Below, in pieces: positions 58,731 through 64,000 of a stretch of 64,000 nucleotides of DNA. The first letter of the stretch is position 1, and each line of letters begins with the position of its first letter. The DNA lies in the NCBI GenBank assembly GCA_016708905.1, contig JADJEV010000004.1, positions 682,001-746,000 of the forward strand, read 5' to 3'. The notes under the pieces were generated by a model, which worked only from the letters and a program-made list of their open reading frames with translations, did not search any database and was not told where the DNA came from. The stretch comes from Candidatus Methylophosphatis roskildensis. GTDB taxonomy: Bacteria > Pseudomonadota > Gammaproteobacteria > Burkholderiales > Rhodocyclaceae. The translations under genes were made by a program, and so were the position numbers.

Positions 58731-59567
58731 CGACTCGGTCAGCCAGGAATGGCTGGTCCGGTTCCTGGGGCATCGGATCGGCGACGAGCGCGTCATCCGT
58801 CTTGTGCGCAAGTGGCTCAAGGCGGGCGTTCTGGAAGAGGGGCAATGGAGCGTCAGTGAGAAGGGAACGCCTCAAGGGGCAGTGGCCTCGCCATTACTGG
58901 CGAACGTCACCTTCACTATGTCTTTGACCTCTGGGCCGCGCAGTGGCGAAAGCGAGAAGCAACCGGGAACGTAATCGTCGTGCGGTATGCAGACGACATC
59001 GTCGTGGGCTTCGAGCATGAGGCCGATGCAAAGCGCTTCTGGGATGCGATGCGAGTGCGATTCGAGCAGTTTGGGCTCGAACTGCACGGGGAAAAGACGC
59101 GCCTGCTCGAGTTTGGCCGCCTCGCGGTGGCGGAACGCCAGCGGCGCGGTTTGGGTAAGCCCGAAACCTTCACCTTTCTGGGCTTCATCTTCATCTGCGG
59201 TAAATCCCGGCGCGGGGCGTATCAGCTTAAGCGCCTGACACGGGGCGACCGGATGAGGGTCAAGCTCGCGGAGATCAAGGAGCAGCTTCATCGACACATG
59301 CATGCAACCGTTCCCGAACAAGGGCGTTGGCTAAAGGCAGTGGTGACGGGCTTCTTTGCGTACCACGCGGTACCAACGAACTTCAGGGCGCTTGCAGCCT
59401 TCCGAGACCACGTCATCAATCTATGGATGCGAACGCTTCGGCGGCGCAGCCAGAAGGACGGCATGACTCGGGAACGCATGACTCGAATCGCCACAGCGTG
59501 GCTACCGAAACCCCGAATCCTTCACCCATGGCCAAACCAGCGTTTTGCCGTCAAATACCCGAGGTAG
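58731..59567 (+). pseudogene. Group II intron reverse transcriptase/maturase, 3' part
   Basis: Continues the RT frame from 53679: FDSVSQEWLVRFLGHRIGDE, SVSEKGTPQGAVASPLLANV. One T is then missing near 58908 (LANV-YLHYVFDLW expected), and the frame shifts to give VRYADDIVVGFEHEADAKRF, the catalytic YADD box, FTFLGFIFICGKSR and the maturase/thumb region ending PWPNQRFAVKYPR at 59567. So the gene is broken twice, by the element and by the one-base deletion. Domain V begins right at its stop. Confidence 0.87.
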
Positions 59568-59662
59568 GAGCCCAGTGCGTTAATTGCGCACGCTGGGATC
59601 TGTGCGGGGGGTGCTCGGTAACGAGCATCCCTACCGCGATCGTATTTCGCGAAGGAGTCGCT

Positions 59663-60487
59663 GTGAAATACGCCTGGATTGAATCACACCGCGACCAGTT
59701 CAGCGTCAGTTCGATGTGCCGGCTGCTGGGGGTATCCAGCAGTGGCCTGCATGCCTGGCGAAGCCGGCCGCCGTCCCAACGCAGCCGGGACGATGCGCGC
59801 CTGGTGCAAGAGCTGCGGGCCCGCCACGCCCGCCGTCGCGGCAAGTACGGCCGCCCGCGGCTGACTGCCGACCTGCGCGAGGCGGGCACTCGCATCAATC
59901 ACAAGCGGGTGTATCGGCTGATGCGCCATGCCGGCCTGCATGCCCGTGTGCGGCGCCGCTTCGTGCGCACCACCGACTCGCGTCATGGTTTCGCCGTGGC
60001 GCCCAATCTGCTGGCGCAGCGCTTCGAGGCACCGGCCCCGGATCGGCTGTGGCTGGCCGACATCACCTATGTGGGCACCGACGAAGGCTGGCTGTACGTG
60101 GCGATCGTGATGGACCTGTTCAGTCGCAAGTTCGTCGGCTGGGCGATGAGCGCGCACATCGATACCGCGCTCACGCGCTCGGCACTGTCACTGGCACTGG
60201 GCCGACGTCAGCCGGGCAAGGATCTGGTCCATCACAGCGACCGCGGCTCGCAGTATTGCGCGAGCGACTACCGCCGGCAGCTTGCCGATGCGGGCATCAC
60301 GGTATCGATGAGTCGGCGGGCCAACTGCTACGACAACGCACCGATGGAATCGGCCAACGGCACGTTGAAGCTCGAGCGCGTGCATGATCAGCATTACGCC
60401 ACGCGCCGGCAGGCGATCGACGGCCTGACCGCTTACTTTGGCTACTACAACCACGCTTCATGGTGCCCCACCTCGCTATGTGCTTGA
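59663..60487 (+). pseudogene. IS3 transposase OrfB, C-terminally truncated
   Basis: Starts at GTG 59663, overlapping the TGA of spliced orfA, in the -1 frame, as usual for IS3 programmed frameshifting. YAWIESHRDQFSVSSMCRLL, GVSSSGLHAWRSR and GKYGRPRLTADLRE precede the DDE core: DRLWLADITYV, LVHHSDRGSQYC and NCYDNAPMESANGTLKLE. It runs to ANGTLKLERV...TAYFGYYNHA and then changes abruptly to SWCPTSLCA at about 60455, losing the last ~20 residues. It still has all three catalytic residues. Confidence 0.87.
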
Positions 60488-62547
60488 GAACTCGAAGGTT
60501 GCCTGTTCGGTGTTTGGTACTGCGGGTTGACGGTTTCTGCTGGTGACCCGCTCGATTAGTGTCGCGGCGGCAGCCGTCTGAAGCGTATCGCGATGGAATA
60601 CCCATGGCCCATCGGCCAAGGGATGCTGCGCCTGGATTTCGCCGCGCTCGACGGCAAGGCGCAGGGTTCTCGGGCTTATTCCCAATTGTTGGGCGGCCTC
60701 GGTCAGATTCATCCAGGTTGCGCTGTCAGCTTGCTCGGCCCGATAGCACGAAATGTGGTGATGGCTGCGCAGTGCCGTCACCCGTTCTTGGTCCACCGGT
60801 TGCCGCGCCCGGTCAGTAGCCCGTTGCGATTGAGAGCACCGGCAATCACCTGATCCGAACAGGTGTGCGCAAGCACGCGCACGGCTTCAAGCACCTCGGT
60901 GGAGGTCTGGGTCCGGTTCTGACCGCGCCGACGTCGCGGCAGACGCAGCTCGGTGTGGACGCCGCCTTTCCAGTGAATGACCAGGATCACTTCGCCGGCT
61001 TGCGCATCGACGTCAACGATGATGTCGCGAATCAAAGTGCGAATGACACGTTTCTTTAGTCGCGGATCGGTCTCGCCGTCATGCCACAGCGATTGCAGAT
61101 CGGCAGCCAAATCGGCGAATTCCTCGAGCCTGGGCGCCGCTGACGGGCCTTGGCGATCCCGATGTTGCTCGATCTGTGCTTCGACCTCGCGCACACGCTG
61201 CAGCGACTGATTCCAGCGTCGTTCGAGTTCATCGGTCACCAGCCGATTCTCCGGATCGGCCGCGTCGTATTGCTTGTGCGCGCGCCGGGCACTGTACTGG
61301 GCCGCTTCCAGGTCGCGTTGCAGTGCCGCCAAGACTTCGTCGGTTTTGCGTGCTTGCTCCTGATGGGCCATGACTGCCGCCTCGATGGCTGCCGGCTCTA
61401 CCACGCGCAAAATCTCCCTCGTAATCGCCTGATCAACGAGCAAACCGGCAAAACCGATGCAGCGCGGCTCGCCATTATCGAGCCATCCGCGACTGCATTG
61501 GTAGCGCAACACGTCGTGACGGCTGCCCGTGTAGTGGACCACCAGATTATGGCCGCAGCGCCGACAGCGCAACAAGCCGGCCACCAGCGCCGGACCCCGC
61601 TGGGCGGCACCGCTGTGGGCACAGCGAATCACATTCTCGGAGATGCTCGCCTGCAGGCGCTCGAAGGACTCCCAACTGACGTAGCCCTCGTGTGTCCCCG
61701 GGATCAACGACAGCCACTGTTCCCGCGGTTTGCGGCGCACTGTCTGGCGTGCCTTGCCATCCTCGTATTGGGTGAGCTGTTCGGTCTTGCCGTAGGCGTA
61801 CGCGCCGCCATACGCGGGATTGGTCAGCATGCTGTAGAGCATGCCGTAGGAGGGTCGCTTCCAACGCACTTCCTCATGGGCGTTGGTCGCCGGCAGTTCC
61901 AAGCCGTGCTCCAGGAACCACAACAAGGTCTGCCGCACGCTCCCCAACTCGCCGAGCTTCTGGAACACCAGCCGTATGGCTTCCTGGACGCGTCGATCGG
62001 GGTCTTTCTCCAGACGCTGTTGGCCCTTGCGATAGCCCACCGGGCTGACGACCAACAACTCCCCGCGTCGCGCCTTCTCCCGGCGCGCCTCGACCGAACG
62101 CTGACGCAACAGGTCCAGTTCATACTCGTTGAGGCTGCCCTTGAGCCCGAGCAGCAAGCGATCATTGCTTTGCCGCGGTGCATAGACCATCTCCTGATCG
62201 ATCAAAACGGTGTCGACGACACGACAGACCTCGACCAACTGTTGCCACTCACGACTATTGCGTGCAAAACGCGAGACTTCACGCGCGGCCACCGCACCGA
62301 CCTTGCCCAGGCATACCTCGGCCACCATGCGCTCGAACCCGCTGCGCGTCACCAGACCCGCTGCCGAACGGCCCAGATCCTCATCAACGACTTCGATTTC
62401 GCGCCAGCCCAACTGCATCAGACGTTCCCGCATCGCATACTGCAGCTTCTGGCTCTCCAGGTTGTGGCTGACCTGGTAGGCCGAGGACTGACGAACGTAC
62501 AGAATGGCCTTGCGCGATAGATGCTGCGTCCTGATCTTCTCACTCAT
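60476..62547 (-). pseudogene. Large serine recombinase of element 2, frameshifted near the C-terminus
   Basis: From ATG 62547: MSEKIRTQHLSRKAILYVRQ and SSAYQVSHNLESQ (catalytic Ser), EVVDEDLGRSAAG, AREVSRFARNSREWQQLVE, and recombinase domain MLTNPAYGGAYAYGKTEQLT. A zinc ribbon follows (LLRCRRCGHNLVVHYTGSRH, YQCSRG) with a coiled coil. At about 60790 one base is missing: NRWTK stops early, but the other frame continues ERVTALRSHHHIS, MNLTEAAQQLGISPRTLRLA (excisionase-like HTH) and ends FEFSST at 60476. So the HTH tail seen in recombinase 1 is present here too. Confidence 0.87.
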
Positions 62548-62732
62548 CGCCGGCCTCCTGCAGTGACGGGTGTTCCGCTTTGCGTTCGGCTTGTTCGTTC
62601 AACATCCGCGCCAACAATCGCGTTGTCTGCTGCTGCACCTCCGAGGGCAGCTGTTCCCAGCGCGGCCCTTTCAGGGCTCGATTGAAACAAGGGCAGTTGG
62701 GTCGCCCCTTGGGGCCTCGGTGGGATTCGCAT
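62540..62732 (-). pseudogene. Small helical protein upstream of recombinase 2, one-base frameshift
   Basis: From ATG 62732: MRIPPRPQGATQLPLFQSS. With one extra C removed from the CCC near 62683 it reads LKGPRWEQLPSEVQQQTTRL, LARMLNEQAERKAEHPSLQE and stops at 62540, overlapping the recombinase start by eight bases. This is the counterpart of 58222-58383. The one-base change may be a sequencing error. Confidence 0.65.
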
Positions 62733-63045
62733 CAGCCGCTCCTTCGGGTAAAAGGGAATCGTGCTGAATTTGTAGCATGGGGGCAGGAGCAGCCCGCGGC
62801 CTCGCCGCATACAGAGCCTTCAGCTCGCGTAGCGCATCGATGCTCGCCACCGCCTCTTGCGCCAGGCGCATCTGACAGCACACGGCCGTGTCGAACATCC
62901 ACATCGGCACTTCGACGCCGCGACGCTCTCGCTGCGGCTCCAATCCGCACTGGGCCACCATCCGCCCATGACGGTCCCGCTTCGCGTAGATCCACACGAC
63001 GCGGCCGAACCACGGACAGTGCCGACGCACATGTGCTGAAACCCT
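62671..63045 (-). CDS. DUF5372/Y4bD-like protein of element 2
   Basis: The frame reads IRVSAHVRRHCPWFGRVVWI, YAKRDRHGRMVAQCGLEPQR, ERRGVEVPMWMFDTAVCCQM, then a helical part with AVASIDALRELKALYA, ending at 62671. HPxFGRxxxI...VPxWMFD parallels the small protein of element 1. A GTG at 63030 or an upstream codon may be the start. It overlaps the next gene. Function unknown. Confidence 0.5.
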   Translation of the reverse strand, partial: RVSAHVRRHCPWFGRVVWIYAKRDRHGRMVAQCGLEPQRERRGVEVPMWMFDTAVCCQMRLAQEAVASIDALRELKALYAARPRAAPAPMLQIQHDSLLPEGAADANPTEAPRGDPTALVSIEP

Positions 63046-63163
63046 GATGCTACAAGGGGTGGGAGCGCGGGCAAGAATATTTTCTTCGCGAAAGGGCTAG
63101 ACAGCCGGATTTCGGTCTTGGATAATCGAGCGTGAGCCAACACGCCTTAAGGGCTTTCACGCG

Positions 63164-64000
63164 ATGTTCCAATCTGATGGGTTGAACCTGTGGCAAGGCA
63201 ATCGCGAGATTGGCGCAGAAGATATTGCCTACATCCGCACTCTGATAGAGCGCTTTCCCAGGTTGGCGCGCTCGGAATTGGCTGACACGCTGTGCGAACA
63301 TCTGGGGTGGCTCACGCCGGCGGGTGCGCCCAAGAAAGAGGCTTGCAGGAAGTTGCTGGCGCGCCTGGAAGCGGGCGGCGAGATTCGTCTGCCGGCGCGG
63401 CGCACACAGGGCGGCGACCAGACGAGCGGGCGGGACAGGGCAGCAACGCCCAGCGTGCCGATTGTCTCGGGTGAGTCGGTGCAGTGCACGTTGGCGCAGC
63501 TTGGGCCGGTGCGCTTGCGCCTGCTTGGGCAGGCGCACGATGTGGCGCAGTGCAATGCCTATGTCGAGCGCTTTCATCCGCTGGGCTACCACAAGCCGTT
63601 TGGCTATTGGGCGCGCTACCGCATTGAGGCCGCCGATCGAAGCCTGGGCTATCTGCTGCTGTGTGGCGCGGCCAGGGCAATCGAGCCGCGTGATCGCTGG
63701 ATCGGCTGGAGTGCGCGCCAGCGCCTGGCGAACCTGCCCTGGGTGGTCAACAATAATCGTTTCCTGGTGTTTCCCTGGGTGCGGATCGAGCACTTGGCCA
63801 GCCATGTGCTGGGCCAGCTGGCACGCCAGTTGGCCGATGACTGGCAGGCGTGCTGGGGATACCGGCCGCTGCTGCTGGAGAGCTTTGTCGATCCGGCGCA
63901 CTATCGCGGCACCTGCTACCGCGGCGCCGGCTGGCAGTTGCTGGGGCACACCAGCGGTCGCGGTTTGGCGCGCCCCGGCAAGCACTATCACAGCTCTGCC
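63164..64000 (+). CDS. DUF4338/DruA-like protein, 3' end outside the window
   Basis: The ATG at 63164 opens a frame that is still open at the right edge (279 codons). RTLIERFPRLARSELADTLC, EHLGWLTPAGAPKKEACRKL, LRLLGQAHDVAQCNAYVERF, HPLGYHKPFGYWARYRIEAA, RDRWIGWSARQRLANLPWVV, NNNRFLVFPWVRIEHLASHV and LLLESFVDPAHYRGTCYRGA are the DUF4338 landmarks, the family that includes DruA of the Druantia anti-phage system. Most copies stand alone as mobile-element-like genes. No druB-E-like gene is visible to the left. Confidence 0.8.
   Translation, partial: MFQSDGLNLWQGNREIGAEDIAYIRTLIERFPRLARSELADTLCEHLGWLTPAGAPKKEACRKLLARLEAGGEIRLPARRTQGGDQTSGRDRAATPSVPIVSGESVQCTLAQLGPVRLRLLGQAHDVAQCNAYVERFHPLGYHKPFGYWARYRIEAADRSLGYLLLCGAARAIEPRDRWIGWSARQRLANLPWVVNNNRFLVFPWVRIEHLASHVLGQLARQLADDWQACWGYRPLLLESFVDPAHYRGTCYRGAGWQLLGHTSGRGLARPGKHYHSSA

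Larger units (their letters stand above)
52679..59640 (+). mobile_element. Group II intron inside IS3 orfA (with later insertion)
   Basis: Starts GTGCGCC (the GUGYG 5' consensus), ends CGAT (AY). Domain V is at about 59568-59601, with the AGC triad at 59569-59571, a CCCAG/CTGGG stem and a TTAA-type loop. Domain VI follows to 59640. The 5' part (52679-53035) is the structured ribozyme RNA and holds no other gene. The intron encodes a reverse transcriptase/maturase at 53036, interrupted at 53679. Without the inserted element it would be 1,911 bp. It lies in the orientation of orfA. Confidence 0.88.
52370..60455 (+). mobile_element. IS3-family element, interrupted by a group II intron and truncated at the 3' end
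   Basis: orfA (52399 on) and orfB (59663 on) of one IS3-family element frame the group II intron. The left end is near 52370, where TGTAAGAATTGGACTTCA begins; it is not precisely mapped. The right end is missing because orfB stops short at about 60455 where a second serine-recombinase element begins. No target duplication can be scored. Everything between 52679 and 59640 is a later insertion. Confidence 0.8.
60456..63045 (-). mobile_element. Serine-recombinase mobile element 2
   Basis: Same gene order and orientation as element 1: a DUF5372-like frame, a small helical frame, and a large serine recombinase overlapping by eight bases. Its left end truncates IS3 orfB. The right end is placed at about 63045 because the DUF5372-like frame begins there; it is not exact. 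No flanking dinucleotide could be fixed, since the IS3 sequence does not resume on the right. Confidence 0.65.

Noticed and set aside
63164..64000. Druantia anti-phage system
   Set aside because: Only a DruA-like gene is visible; no other component lies in the window, and the family is often found alone.

Overview
The window reads as a high-GC chromosomal segment of a betaproteobacterium. Supporting evidence: a DUF3567-type protein (29795-30028) of a kind typical of that class, a class II ribonucleotide reductase, GreB, HtpG with a sigma-32-type promoter, and a NemR/NemA/AcuI-type cluster. I cannot name the genus. No tRNA, rRNA or CRISPR array was recognised.

Layout. 1-3,100: insertion-sequence debris, a 19-base G run, a broken MltR-like gene and an intact member of a widespread uncharacterised protein family. 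3,100-8,450: a small DUF2442/DUF2283 cassette, then nrdJ with a 379-residue intein inserted just before the predicted catalytic cysteine, with a NrdR-box-like site and a DnaA-box-like site upstream. 8,450-15,200: a MarR/GbsR-type regulator whose palindrome recurs before the next operon, membrane proteins, a cation efflux transporter, a PQQ-type beta-propeller dehydrogenase, and an ECF sigma factor with a probable anti-sigma partner. 15,200-24,700: a Cpx-like two-component system, a Spy/CpxP-like protein and a MacAB-TolC-like efflux operon, flanked by two reciprocally decayed copies of the same sequence. 24,700-43,400: mostly housekeeping and stress genes (PilZ-like protein, greB, htpG, a uracil/hypoxanthine-type glycosylase, a GspE/PilB ATPase, a TacAT-like pair, an LTA-synthase-like sulfatase, a MoxR/VWA pair, nemA/nemR/acuI). 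43,400-48,600: a periplasmic molybdenum hydroxylase operon with maturation factors and two cytochromes c, two of whose genes carry single-base frameshifts. 48,600-52,050: a HigBA-like pair, a FIST protein and nth.

52,100-64,000 is a nest of mobile elements that can be unpacked base by base. An ISAs1-type remnant lies beside an IS3-family element. The IS3 orfA is split by a group II intron. The intron's reverse transcriptase gene is split by a serine-recombinase element. That recombinase gene is split by a 2.3-kb insertion sequence with a very large DDE transposase. Removing each layer restores the reading frame beneath it. A second serine-recombinase element of the same three-gene design truncates the IS3 orfB, and a DUF4338/DruA-like gene runs off the right edge. 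These three-gene serine-recombinase elements, with excisionase-like helix-turn-helix domains fused to the recombinase C-terminus, are the best candidate here for a little-described system.

Many genes are broken by one-base indels, often in short homopolymers, both in mobile and in ordinary genes. Some may be assembly errors, so the pseudogene calls need read-level confirmation.
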